Assembly (NCBI GenBank): GCA_028693085.1 | Contig: JAQUWC010000001.1 | Location: forward strand, 22,938 to 86,937 | DNA from: UBA5266 sp002411545 | GTDB lineage: Bacteria > Bacteroidota > Bacteroidia > Bacteroidales > WCHB1-69 | Reading direction: 5' to 3' | DNA length: 64,000 nt | Shown here: piece by piece, positions 37,024-45,579 of the stretch | Position numbering within the stretch: position 1 is the first letter of the stretch | Layout of the letters: every line of letters starts with the position of its first letter | The notes under the pieces: generated by a model | The model's database searches: none | Told to the model about the DNA's origin: nothing | The model's input: only the letters and a program-made list of their open reading frames with translations | Position numbers and translations under genes: made by a program

Positions 37024-38910
37024 TTATTCTTTTTCGCTGAGTTCTAACCAACGATTGCATTGTTGATTTAGCTCTTCGCAAAGAGCGGAATAGCGTTTAG
37101 AGATAGTTTCTATATTCTCTGCATATTCGGCCGGTGATGATAATATATCATTTAATTCTATCTTTTCACGCTCCAATTCGTTGATAGAGGCTTCCAAGGC
37201 CTCGAATTCCTTACGTTCTTTGTAAGTCATTTTAGAGGAGGACGTTTGCGAAGGGCTTTGTGTGTTTTTGGGTTTATCTGCTTTAGCTCTTAATCGATTC
37301 CCTTTCTCAATCCATACTTTTTGTTCTTTATAGCGGGTGTAATTTCCGTAAAAGTCTTTTATCATTCCATTATTTTCAAAAATAAAAAGATGATCCACCA
37401 ATTTATCCATAAACCAACGGTCGTGGGAGACCACCAACAAACAACCCGTAAAATTCAATAAGAAATCTTCGAGTAAATGCAGGGTTTCTATATCGAAATC
37501 GTTTGTAGGTTCGTCTAAAAGTAAAAAATTTGGATTGGTCAGTAAGACGAGCAGTAAGTAAAATTTGCGCTTCTGTCCTCCGCTTAAGTTATCGTAATAA
37601 GTATATTGTGTTTGGTAAGAAAATCCAAAATGATTTAAAAAGCGGGATGCCGATAGGTAATTTCCATTAGAGGTTTGAATAACTTCGGCTTTTTCTTCTA
37701 TGATATCTATCAGCCGTTTGCCGTAACAATCGGACGGAAGTCCGTCTTGGTCGTAATATCCGAAAATGATGGTTTCGCCTTTCACTATACGGCCGGCCGT
37801 TGGACGAAGCTGCTGCACGATAAGTTTTAATAAAGTAGATTTGCCACATCCGTTGGGACCGACAATGCCGCATCGTTCTCCTTTTTTGAATACATATGAA
37901 AAATCTTTTATAATTGCACGTTCATCATAGTAGAAATCGAGGTTGTTAATCTCTAAGATTTTATTTCCAATCCTTTCGGTTTTGACGGAAAAACTTGTAT
38001 GGGTATCATGGGTTGCTTGTAAGGCTTTTTGCTTGATTTCTTCAAAACTGTCAATACGAGCTTTTGCTTTCGTTGTACGTGCTTGAGGGCTCGCACGCAT
38101 CCATTCCAATTCTTTGCGATATAAAGCTTTGGCATGCTCTACCTCTGCTGACTGATTGGCAATGCGTTCGGCTTTCTTTTCTAAATAATAGGAATATTTT
38201 CCCTTATAGCGATATAACTTTGTTTGATCTAATTCCAATATATCGTCACAAATTTTATCGAGAAAAAAACGATCGTGAGTAACCATTAAAAGGGTAATAT
38301 TTGCCTGTGATAAATAGCCTTCTAACCATTCAATCATTTCAATATCCAAATGATTGGTAGGCTCATCCAATATCAGCATTTCCGATTCGGATAATAAGGT
38401 TTGTGCCAAAATAACTTTTTTGCGCTCTCCTCCCGATAGGATATTAAAATCAGAAAATATATCGTGGATATCAAAACGCGACAATATATCTTTGATCCGA
38501 CTCTCATAATTCCAAGCGGCTAATGCATCCATTTTTTCTATGGACAGCTCCATGCATTTACGATTCTCTGAGTTTTCGTGCAGACTATAGGCATTCATCG
38601 CATCTTCGTATGCTTTAATTGTATGTATTAAAGGAGTATCGCTATTTAAAATGATATCCAGAATCCGTTGCTCTTTCATGGCATCAGTATGTTGAGGCAG
38701 GTATGCAATGTGTATATCTTTTCGAAAAGTAATAGTCCCTTCATCAGGCACATCCAAACCCATTATAATATTTAATAAGCTTGACTTTCCGGCGCCGTTT
38801 TTAGCAATCAATGCCGTCTTCTGGCCTTTTTCTATGCCAAAGGTTAGTTTATCCAAAAGAAGTTGTTCGCCGTAACTTTTACTTAGGTTTTCTATACTTA
38901 GTAGATTCAT
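37024..38910 (-). CDS. uup: ABC-F family ATPase, Uup type
   Basis: Twin-ATPase without membrane segments. NBD1: Walker A AKNGAGKSSLLN, signature LSGGERKKVILAQTL, Walker B LILDEPTNHLDIE; linker with KAKARIDSFEEIKQKA; NBD2: GPNGCGKSTLLK, LSGGQKRKFYLLLVLL, LLLDEPTNDFDIE; C-terminal coiled coil (TYKERKEFEALEASINELE) as in Uup. ABC-F proteins act on ribosomes; Uup is also linked to genome stability. ATG 38910 (MNLLSIENLSKSYGE, 628 residues) was chosen over 38955, which precedes the probable transcript start. Confidence 0.92.
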   Translation of the reverse strand: MNLLSIENLSKSYGEQLLLDKLTFGIEKGQKTALIAKNGAGKSSLLNIIMGLDVPDEGTITFRKDIHIAYLPQHTDAMKEQRILDIILNSDTPLIHTIKAYEDAMNAYSLHENSENRKCMELSIEKMDALAAWNYESRIKDILSRFDIHDIFSDFNILSGGERKKVILAQTLLSESEMLILDEPTNHLDIEMIEWLEGYLSQANITLLMVTHDRFFLDKICDDILELDQTKLYRYKGKYSYYLEKKAERIANQSAEVEHAKALYRKELEWMRASPQARTTKAKARIDSFEEIKQKALQATHDTHTSFSVKTERIGNKILEINNLDFYYDERAIIKDFSYVFKKGERCGIVGPNGCGKSTLLKLIVQQLRPTAGRIVKGETIIFGYYDQDGLPSDCYGKRLIDIIEEKAEVIQTSNGNYLSASRFLNHFGFSYQTQYTYYDNLSGGQKRKFYLLLVLLTNPNFLLLDEPTNDFDIETLHLLEDFLLNFTGCLLVVSHDRWFMDKLVDHLFIFENNGMIKDFYGNYTRYKEQKVWIEKGNRLRAKADKPKNTQSPSQTSSSKMTYKERKEFEALEASINELEREKIELNDILSSPAEYAENIETISKRYSALCEELNQQCNRWLELSEKE

Positions 38911-38927
38911 TGTCGGAAATTGTTGAG

Positions 38928-38935
38928 CAAATGTA
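38928..38935 (-). promoter_or_regulatory. -7 element of uup promoter (TACATTTG)
   Basis: Minus-strand TACATTTG ~18 bp before the ATG at 38910; the leader would be only about ten nucleotides. Confidence 0.45.
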
Positions 38936-39101
38936 CACAATATTGTGTTATCCAATAACGAAAACTTATGTCAAACTATTTTACTCCCTACATCCCAAAT
39001 TTATTTTATGTGTAGTTGCTTTTCGTGATAGCTGTTTTCATTTTATTTTTTAGTGTATTACATCCATTTTCTTTCGTTACGATTTTTTTTTCTCCCAATA
39101 G

Positions 39102-39199
39102 CCTTTTGTTTGGGTGCGCACCCAAATGAAATTTTGTGCCTTCTCGTTATATTTTTATAATTATAAAAAATCGTTTGGGTGCGCACCCAAACAAAAAGG
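39102..39199. repeat. Paired identical 18-bp palindromes flanking an AT palindrome
   Basis: TTTGGGTGCGCACCCAAA occurs twice, at 39109-39126 and 39174-39191 (centres 65 bp apart); each is a perfect palindrome. Outward flanks are also complementary: CCTTTTG to the left, CAAAAAGG to the right. Between them lies the perfect 18-bp palindrome TTTTTATAATTATAAAAA at 39152-39169. No protein or known element explains them. Confidence 0.9.
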
Positions 39200-39367
39200 A
39201 GTCCCGTGTCGTTTTAAAGCTATCCCTTTTAATTCTAGCTAACATATTATGGGATATTGATATTTTACGCAGCTAATCTATATAGTATGTCGGAGATTTG
39301 AATGTATACCAAGCCCATAAAATTGAATTTAGTTAAAAAAAAGATAGTATTGTGATATATTTTTTTA

Positions 39368-39375
39368 TACTTTTG
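39368..39375 (+). promoter_or_regulatory. -7 element of metK promoter (TACTTTTG)
   Basis: TACTTTTGCA. Counting ~7 bp on, transcription would begin near 39382, immediately before the riboswitch P1 stem. Confidence 0.65.
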
Positions 39376-39385
39376 CATGCACTAA

Positions 39386-39434
39386 AAAAGTGGATAGATT
39401 TGATTTGATTGCAACCACTAAAAAATGCTAAAAC
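39386..39434 (+). promoter_or_regulatory. SAM-II-class riboswitch (probable) upstream of metK
   Basis: P1 stem AGTGG (39389-39393) pairs with CCACT (39415-39419). Loop 1 has GATTTG (39396-39401) and ends in TTGCAA directly before the 3' P1 strand. An A-rich segment and ATGCTAAAA (39425-39433) follow. This order, stem / GATTTG / TTGCA / stem / A-rich / GCTAAA, is the SAM-II (metA-motif) pattern as I remember it. The pseudoknot helix P2 would join TTGCA (39409-39413) with TGCTA (39426-39430), four of five pairs. The gene downstream is SAM synthetase, consistent with feedback by SAM. The start codon is ~80 nt away. Confidence 0.72.
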
Positions 39435-39511
39435 AATAACATTTCTCTCAGTCATTTCACTTTATTCATCTTTTTTTAAATTTATGAATATTAATTTAAA
39501 AAATAAAAAAA

Positions 39512-40849
39512 ATGGCTTATTTATTTACATCCGAATCCGTTTCGGAAGGGCATCCCGACAAAATATCGGATCAAATATCAGATGCATTATTAGATGAATT
39601 TCTTCGTCACGACCCTCAGTCGAAAGTGGCATGCGAGACATTGGTAACCACGGGTTTGGTGGTGTGTGCCGGTGAAGTGAGGACAAATAGTTATATCGAT
39701 ATACAACGTGTTGCGCGCAATGTGATTGAACAAATCGGTTATACCAAAGGAGAATATATGTTTGAAAGCAATTCCTGCGGTGTGATTTCAGCCATACATG
39801 AACAATCGCCTGATATTTATCAAGGAGTAGATCGTGAGGACATAGAAAACCAAGGAGCCGGTGATCAAGGTATGATGTTCGGTTATGCCGTGAAAGAAAT
39901 GGATAATTTAATGCCTTTGCCTATCGAATTGGCGCATATTTTTATGCAAGAATTAGCCGCCATACGCAAAGAAGGTAAGAAAATGAAATACCTTCGTCCC
40001 GATTCCAAATCGCAAATCACTGTAGAATACAATGCCAAAGGTGTTCCTGTGAAAATAAACACCATTATCATTTCCACTCAGCACGATGAATTTGTCAAAG
40101 CTGAGAATCAAAGCAAAAAAGCCCAAGATGTGGCTGATACTAAAATGTTAGAAACCATAAAAACAGATGTGGAAAAGGTATTAATCCCTCGTGTTAAGAG
40201 CGTTTGTCCTCCCCATATTCGTCGTTTATTTAAAGGAGATTACAACTTATATGTAAATCCTACCGGTAAGTTTGTTATTGGTGGTCCTCACGGCGACACG
40301 GGACTCACTGGACGAAAAATCATTGTCGACACCTACGGGGGAAAAGGAGCACATGGTGGAGGTGCTTTTTCGGGGAAAGACTCTTCGAAAGTGGATCGTT
40401 CGGCGGCTTATGCCGCCCGTCATATTGCCAAAAATGTCGTTGCGGCAGGAATAGCGAAAGAAGCTTTGGTGCAAGTAGCCTATGCTATCGGCATAGCCCG
40501 TCCGGTGGGAGTATTTGTAAATACATATAATAGCTGTTTAATAAAAGATAAAAACGGGAAAAAAGTATCCGATGGTATCATAGCCGAAAAAGTAATGGAG
40601 CTCTTCGATTTACGTCCTTATGCCATTATTCAACGTTTCGGATTGCAAAACCCTATTTTCCAACCGACAGCAACCTACGGCCATTTTGGAAGAGATTGTT
40701 ATAAGCAAGAAGTTGAAGTGTTTTATAAAGACAAAAACACGAAAACAAAAATCGTTAACGGTCAGGAAAAGTATTTCAAAGAAGTGGAATTCTTTGCTTG
40801 GGAAAAGGTAGACTATGTCGAAAAATTAAAAAAGGCATTTGATATATAG
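39512..40849 (+). CDS. metK: S-adenosylmethionine synthetase
   Basis: Makes SAM from methionine and ATP. 445 residues, somewhat longer than the E. coli enzyme as is usual in the phylum. Landmarks: FTSESVSEGHPDKISDQISD (N-terminal, Mg and ATP site), ENQGAGDQGMMFGYAV, GPHGDTGLTGRKIIVDTYGG, GGGAFSGKDSSKVDRSAAY, and the C-terminal YGHFGRD. An insert near residues 160-215 (KYLRPDSKSQITVEY ... KKAQDVADTKM) is more variable. Leader ~130 nt with the SAM-II-like element. An intrinsic terminator overlaps the stop. It is monocistronic. Confidence 0.97.
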   Translation: MAYLFTSESVSEGHPDKISDQISDALLDEFLRHDPQSKVACETLVTTGLVVCAGEVRTNSYIDIQRVARNVIEQIGYTKGEYMFESNSCGVISAIHEQSPDIYQGVDREDIENQGAGDQGMMFGYAVKEMDNLMPLPIELAHIFMQELAAIRKEGKKMKYLRPDSKSQITVEYNAKGVPVKINTIIISTQHDEFVKAENQSKKAQDVADTKMLETIKTDVEKVLIPRVKSVCPPHIRRLFKGDYNLYVNPTGKFVIGGPHGDTGLTGRKIIVDTYGGKGAHGGGAFSGKDSSKVDRSAAYAARHIAKNVVAAGIAKEALVQVAYAIGIARPVGVFVNTYNSCLIKDKNGKKVSDGIIAEKVMELFDLRPYAIIQRFGLQNPIFQPTATYGHFGRDCYKQEVEVFYKDKNTKTKIVNGQEKYFKEVEFFAWEKVDYVEKLKKAFDI

Positions 40850-40869
40850 GATTCTTTTGCCTTTTTTTT
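40828..40869 (+). terminator. Intrinsic terminator of metK
   Basis: Stem AAAAAAGGCA (40828-40837) / TGCCTTTTTT (40858-40867) with a 20-nt loop and T-run; its 5' arm is inside the last metK codons. Confidence 0.7.
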
Positions 40870-40922
40870 CCTACGAACGAATAAATAGTAAGAAATAAAT
40901 GTTATTTCTTCAATTATTTTTA

Positions 40923-40930
40923 TACTTTTG
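40923..40930 (+). promoter_or_regulatory. -7 element of the acyl-CoA synthetase operon (TACTTTTG)
   Basis: TACTTTTG ~27 bp before the ATG at 40957. Confidence 0.5.
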
Positions 40931-40956
40931 TCGTCTAAAATTTAATATCATTCAAA

Positions 40957-42855
40957 ATGGAAATTACAAGAACATTTGAATTATTAGACTGGATATCCGA
41001 AAAATATCAAAAAAACGATATCCTTGCAGGAAAAAAAGACGGAGAATGGATAAAATACAGCGTAACCGATTATATAAAGTATGCTACATTAATGAGTTAT
41101 GGCTTTTACGAAATAGGATTGCGTAAAGCCGATAAGGTAGTTACCATCACAAATAATCGGCCGGAATTTAATATTATCGACATGGCGTTGAGTATGATAG
41201 GAGTTATTCATGTGCCTATCTATCCAACCTTAAATCCCAGTGAATATGAAGTTATCATTAATCATTCCGATGCAAAAGTTATGATTATTGGTACTCAATC
41301 CATATATAATCGGATTGTTCCTATCGTCGACAAATTGCAAAACAATCCGGTTATTTATACATTAGATAAAATCGCGAAGGAAAAAGAACTGTACGACATT
41401 CTTAAATTAGGGATACTAAACCGTAAAAAGAATGCGGATATTATCCATGAAATTAAAAAGACCATAACCCCCGATGATGTAGCTACCATTATTTATACGT
41501 CGGGAACTACCGGCGCTCCGAAAGGAGTGATGCTTTCGCACAAAAATATTATTTCAAATTTTACCGCTCATGCCGAAGCCCAACCCTTAAATCATAATCA
41601 TAGAATAGTGAGCTTTTTGCCATTGTGTCATATCTATGAACGAAGCATGAATTATGAATATCAATATTTGGGAGTAAGTGTATATTATGCCGAAAGTTTA
41701 GCTACCATTGCCGCGGACATCTTGGACGTAAAAGCCCATGGTTTTTGTGCGGTTCCCAGAATTTTAGAAATGGTTTATGACAAGTTTATAGCTGCCGGAA
41801 AAGATTTAACCGGGATAAAAAAAATCATTTATTCGCTTGCTATTTATCACGGACATAAATATGATATGAACAAAGGAGCCTTTTATGTCTTTTGGCAAAA
41901 ATTATTTGATAAACTGGTATACGTAAAGTGGCGTGAAAAACTCGGTGGCAATAAAATGGCTATCGTATGCGGAAGCTCCGCAGTGAGAGAGAAAATAGTA
42001 CGTTTGTTTCATGCGGCAGGTTTGGAGATATACGAAGGCTACGGCCTTTCCGAAACCTCTCCCGTAATTTCCGTAAATAGCCCTACGACCAAGCAAATTA
42101 AATTGGGAACAGTAGGGCCTATTCTGAAAGGAGTGGAAGTGAAGATTGCCGACGACGGCGAAATCCTTACCAAAAGTCCTTCACTGATGTTAGGCTATTA
42201 TAAGGACCCCGAATATACCAAACAAGTGATTGACAGTGATGGATGGTTTCATACGGGAGATATTGGTATGTTTGTCGATAATAAATATTTGAAAATTACC
42301 GACAGAAAGAAAGAGATTTTTAAACTATCGTCTGGAAAGTATATTGCACCCCAAATGATTGAAAACAAATTGAAAGAGTCTCCATTAATTACAGATATTA
42401 TGGTGATAGGCGAGAATGAAAAATTTGCTTCGGCTATCATTTCACCTAATTTTAATTATTTGCATTTTTGGGCCGGAAAACACAAAATTCATTATAGAGA
42501 CAACGCGGAATTAATACTTCATCCCGAAACCGTTAAACGCTTTCAAAAAGAAATCGATACTTTTTGCAAAGCACTGGCGCCCTATGAACAAATAAAATGT
42601 TTCCGATTGGTCGAAGATGAATGGAGCCCGCAAACAGGAGAACTTTCGCCTACCTTAAAGCTTAAACGCAATGTTTTAACAAAAAAATATAAAGCAATTA
42701 TTGATCAAATATATAATAAAACTACTCCTTCAAGTGGTCATGGATTTAGTTTGAAACAAATCAATCTGTCATTGATTCAATTGAAATCGACCATCGATTC
42801 AGCCATCAAGAAAAACACCGACACCCATAAGTCCGATAATAATAATATTGACTAA
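40957..42855 (+). CDS. Long-chain acyl-CoA synthetase (AMP-forming), copy 1
   Basis: Adenylates a fatty acid with ATP and transfers it to CoA. P-loop-like A3 motif IIYTSGTTGAPKGVMLSHKN, then LPLCHIYERSMNYEYQYLG, the A5-type EGYGLSETSPVISVN, A7/A8 GWFHTGDIG ... LKITDRKKEIFKLSSGKYI and the final LKLKRNVLTKKYKAII with the catalytic lysine. The 632-residue length includes a ~40-residue C-terminal tail (KTTPSSGHG...) absent from its neighbour. Start at ATG 40957, METTRTF-like (MEITRTFELLDW). First of two tandem paralogues 12 bp apart; chain-length preference cannot be read from the sequence. Confidence 0.9.
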   Translation: MEITRTFELLDWISEKYQKNDILAGKKDGEWIKYSVTDYIKYATLMSYGFYEIGLRKADKVVTITNNRPEFNIIDMALSMIGVIHVPIYPTLNPSEYEVIINHSDAKVMIIGTQSIYNRIVPIVDKLQNNPVIYTLDKIAKEKELYDILKLGILNRKKNADIIHEIKKTITPDDVATIIYTSGTTGAPKGVMLSHKNIISNFTAHAEAQPLNHNHRIVSFLPLCHIYERSMNYEYQYLGVSVYYAESLATIAADILDVKAHGFCAVPRILEMVYDKFIAAGKDLTGIKKIIYSLAIYHGHKYDMNKGAFYVFWQKLFDKLVYVKWREKLGGNKMAIVCGSSAVREKIVRLFHAAGLEIYEGYGLSETSPVISVNSPTTKQIKLGTVGPILKGVEVKIADDGEILTKSPSLMLGYYKDPEYTKQVIDSDGWFHTGDIGMFVDNKYLKITDRKKEIFKLSSGKYIAPQMIENKLKESPLITDIMVIGENEKFASAIISPNFNYLHFWAGKHKIHYRDNAELILHPETVKRFQKEIDTFCKALAPYEQIKCFRLVEDEWSPQTGELSPTLKLKRNVLTKKYKAIIDQIYNKTTPSSGHGFSLKQINLSLIQLKSTIDSAIKKNTDTHKSDNNNID

Positions 42856-42867
42856 TAAATACTTAAT

Positions 42868-44649
42868 ATGGAAATTACCAGATCATTTGATCTCTTAGAA
42901 CGTTTAAAACAAACATATGCATTCAAAACAGACATACTATCCCACAAACGAAACGGAGCTTGGGTGAAATTCAGTGTTGATGATTATTATGAAATATCCC
43001 ATTTATTGAGTTATGGTTTTTTAGCTTTGGGTTTACAGCCTAACGACAAAGTTATTACTATAACGAATAACCGTCCGGAATGGAATTTTATTGATATGGC
43101 TCTTGCCATGGCGCAATTGATACATGTGCCGGTTTATCCTACTTTGAGTAAGGACGATTATACACATATTATTAAACATAGTGATGCGAAACTAGTTATT
43201 ATAGGTAACGAAGTTATTTTTAAAAATGTTATTCCTGTCGTTGAAGCTTTTGAAGATAAACCTATTGTATATACTATCAATCCCATTGAAAATCAAAAAA
43301 ACTTAGAAGAAATTAAGTTATTGGGAATAAGCACAAAAGAAATCTATGGTCCGCTTATCGAAGAAAATAAAAAGAAGATAAAGCCCGAGGATCTTTGTAC
43401 GATAATCTATACTTCGGGTACTACCGGACTTCCGAAAGGAGTTATGTTATCGCATCGTGCCATTACTTATAATGCCGTGGCTCATGCAGTCATGCAGATA
43501 GTGGATCATACGCACCGTATGTTGAGCTTCTTACCGCTATGTCATATTTATGAACGAAGTATGAACTACGATTTTCAATACCTCGGCACCAGTATTTATT
43601 ACGCAGAAAGTTTAAATACCATTGCTGCCGATTTAAAAGATGGAAAAGTACACGGTTTCTGCTCCGTACCACGCGTATTGGAACTGATGTTCGAAAAACT
43701 CCGTGCTGCCGGAAAAGACTTAAAAGGTATAAAGAAACGCATTTACTTTTGGGCGTTTCATATGGCTCAAAAATTCGACTATAAAAATACCTCTCCGCTT
43801 TATGCATTAAAATATAAAATTGCCGACAAATTAGTGTATTCCAAATGGAGGGCTAACTTAGGTGGAAACGAAATGCTTATCGTATCGGGAGGTTCTTCAA
43901 TACAGGCAAAAATCGTTCGCTTGTTTACCGCTGCGAAAATGAAAGTAATCGAAGGCTACGGTCTTACCGAAACATCGCCCGTGATTGCCGTTAACCGTCC
44001 GAAGGAGAAACTGGTAACTATCGGTACTGTAGGAAAACTTATTGATGGCATTGAGGTAAAATTAGCCGACGACGGAGAAATTCTTACCAAAGGCGTTTGC
44101 TTAATGATGGGTTATTACAAAGACCCCGAATACACAAAACAAGTCATCGATGAAGATGGTTGGTTTCATACCGGCGACATAGGAGAGTTTACCGAAGATG
44201 GTTTTTTGCGTATTACCGATCGTAAAAAAGATATTTTTAAACTAAGTGCCGGTAAATACATTGCCCCTCAGTTATTGGAAAATAAATTCAAAGAATCACC
44301 TTTTATTGAAAATATAATGATTATAGGTGAAAATGAGAAATTTGTTTCTGCTATTATTTCTCCTAATTTTCAGTACCTTCATTTTTGGGCAAGTAAACAT
44401 AAGATTAGTTATAGAAATAATATAGAATTAATAGAAATAGAAGCCACCATCGCTCGTATTAAGAGGGAAGTCGATGCTGTGAATGCTAAATTAGCACCCC
44501 ACGAACAAGTGAAACGTTTTCGCATTGTTCCCGAAGAATGGACTGCTCCCGGTGGAGAATTATCTCCTACTTTAAAGCTGAAACGTAATGTGCTTACCAA
44601 AAAATATGAAACTGTAATTAAAGAAATTTTTGGTGCGCATAATACTTAG
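42868..44649 (+). CDS. Long-chain acyl-CoA synthetase (AMP-forming), copy 2
   Basis: 593 residues, clear paralogue of copy 1 along its whole length (MEITRSFDLLE; IIYTSGTTGLPKGVMLSHRA; LPLCHIYERSMNYDFQYLG; EGYGLTETSPVIAVNRP; LRITDRKKDIFKLSAGKYI; LKLKRNVLTKKYETVIK). It ends without the tail of copy 1. Separated by 12 bp from copy 1, so the two are one transcript and derive from a tandem duplication. They may handle different chains or form a mixed complex; neither is shown. Confidence 0.9.
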   Translation: MEITRSFDLLERLKQTYAFKTDILSHKRNGAWVKFSVDDYYEISHLLSYGFLALGLQPNDKVITITNNRPEWNFIDMALAMAQLIHVPVYPTLSKDDYTHIIKHSDAKLVIIGNEVIFKNVIPVVEAFEDKPIVYTINPIENQKNLEEIKLLGISTKEIYGPLIEENKKKIKPEDLCTIIYTSGTTGLPKGVMLSHRAITYNAVAHAVMQIVDHTHRMLSFLPLCHIYERSMNYDFQYLGTSIYYAESLNTIAADLKDGKVHGFCSVPRVLELMFEKLRAAGKDLKGIKKRIYFWAFHMAQKFDYKNTSPLYALKYKIADKLVYSKWRANLGGNEMLIVSGGSSIQAKIVRLFTAAKMKVIEGYGLTETSPVIAVNRPKEKLVTIGTVGKLIDGIEVKLADDGEILTKGVCLMMGYYKDPEYTKQVIDEDGWFHTGDIGEFTEDGFLRITDRKKDIFKLSAGKYIAPQLLENKFKESPFIENIMIIGENEKFVSAIISPNFQYLHFWASKHKISYRNNIELIEIEATIARIKREVDAVNAKLAPHEQVKRFRIVPEEWTAPGGELSPTLKLKRNVLTKKYETVIKEIFGAHNT

Positions 44650-44715
44650 AGAGAATCTTATAGTATATTATAAAGAAAAATAAGGATTGATCTGACAGTC
44701 ACAGCTTTTCGGAGA

Positions 44716-44919
44716 TCAATAGGCTTCGCTTTTGTATAGATTATTGATGGTAAATTCTAATGTGTTGTTTCTCATATTGTAAAAATGCAAGACCGTTCCA
44801 TTTGTATACGAAAAATAATTTTGTGCCAATTCATCAGGAAATGCTGGAAAATCCAACATCCTTTGACAAGCATGAGACATAATACTTAATAATATTATTA
44901 AACTGATTTTTGTTTTCAT
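44716..44919 (-). pseudogene. Truncated lipoprotein, decayed paralogue of the 46218 gene
   Basis: 67 codons: lipoprotein signal MKTKISLIILLSIMSHAC, then YFSYTNGTVLHFYNMRNNTL, which aligns with YFPYEEETILSFRNAQGDTL of the 46218-46733 protein. It stops at TGA 44716-44718. Read past the stop, the next codons give SPKSCDCQINPYFSL, which still resembles GSKSLCTANYSFSP of the paralogue before a further stop. This points to a nonsense change or 3' loss next to the acyl-CoA synthetase gene. The ATG overlaps the upstream gene's TGA (ATGA), so coupling remains. Confidence 0.55.
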
Positions 44920-45575
44920 TGTATTTGATATTTTATTGACCAAACTACTATTGGAAAAACATTTGTATTTCTGCATGTTTCCATAAAACCCATTCCTGGA
45001 ATATAATTTTGGTAGCCGTATAAATCCTTAACGGTTTTATCTGGTGTATATGAGATGTTAATCGCAATATCTGTACAAAGTTTTTTGTATATACGGATAT
45101 GATAACCGGCGACTCCGGTAAATCCAAATATAAACTTGTGGTGTTTTAATCGTTTCGTTTTGTCGGCCTCTTCATATATCCAAGAACTGCATAAATAAGC
45201 CGAAAAAAAGAAATAATGCTTTTTATCAAACGATTTTCTGATATTATATTTCATCCCCCCCTTTAAGAATGCACCCGTTTGTTGTATCATAGTAAATCCA
45301 TCGTTTCCACAATCGAAATGAGGAGTTAATAACCATCCTATATAGTCCATCGATTTCGAATAATTAAAGGTAAATCCAGTATTAACTAAGAAGTCGTAGT
45401 GTGGATTATTGGAGAATGCATAAGTAATATCAATGGTAGTAGCGGGTAGTTGTAACAAATTAAGTCCTATTGCGTGATGCATTATCTTCTCTTCTTGACC
45501 AAGTCCTTTTTTTGGAATTAAAAACAGGATTGTGCATATAATAAAGATTATGTTTAATTTAATAATTGCTTTCAT
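44916..45575 (-). CDS. Predicted outer-membrane beta-barrel protein
   Basis: 219 residues with a Sec signal (IFIICTILFLIPKKGLGQ). The mature part alternates aromatic and polar residues in strand-length blocks (NTGFTFNYSKSMDYIGWLLTPHF, in pieces NTGFTFNYSK and IGWLLTPHF; FIFGFTGVAGYHIRIYKK; FPIVVWSIKYQIQ) and ends in a strand, all typical of small OM barrels. There is no family match I can name. It sits in the 44.7-50.1 kb lipoprotein/T9SS run; its stop overlaps the next start by 4 bp. Confidence 0.6.
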   Translation of the reverse strand: MKAIIKLNIIFIICTILFLIPKKGLGQEEKIMHHAIGLNLLQLPATTIDITYAFSNNPHYDFLVNTGFTFNYSKSMDYIGWLLTPHFDCGNDGFTMIQQTGAFLKGGMKYNIRKSFDKKHYFFFSAYLCSSWIYEEADKTKRLKHHKFIFGFTGVAGYHIRIYKKLCTDIAINISYTPDKTVKDLYGYQNYIPGMGFMETCRNTNVFPIVVWSIKYQIQ

Positions 45576-45579
45576 AGCA

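Larger units (their letters stand above)
38911..39511. other. Divergent uup-metK intergenic region (600 bp)
   Basis: No gene. It contains, left to right, the uup -7 element, a palindrome block at 39102-39199, the metK -7 element at 39368-39375, and the SAM-II-like leader at 39386-39434. The remaining stretches (38940-39100 and 39200-39360) show nothing recognised. Confidence 0.8.

Noticed and set aside
39425..39439. A five-codon frame (MLKQ then stop) in the metK leader as an upstream ORF
   Set aside because: It falls within the conserved ATGCTAAAA part of the SAM-II-like element, which explains the bases better.
39484..39597. ATG at 39484 overlapping metK in another frame
   Set aside because: The product is without family features and the metK start at 39512 is clear (MAYLFTSESVSEGHPDK).
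44686..44720. ATTGATCT/AGATCAAT inverted repeat as terminator after the acyl-CoA synthetase
   Set aside because: Loop of 19 nt and no T-run on either strand; it overlaps the stop of the decayed lipoprotein gene.
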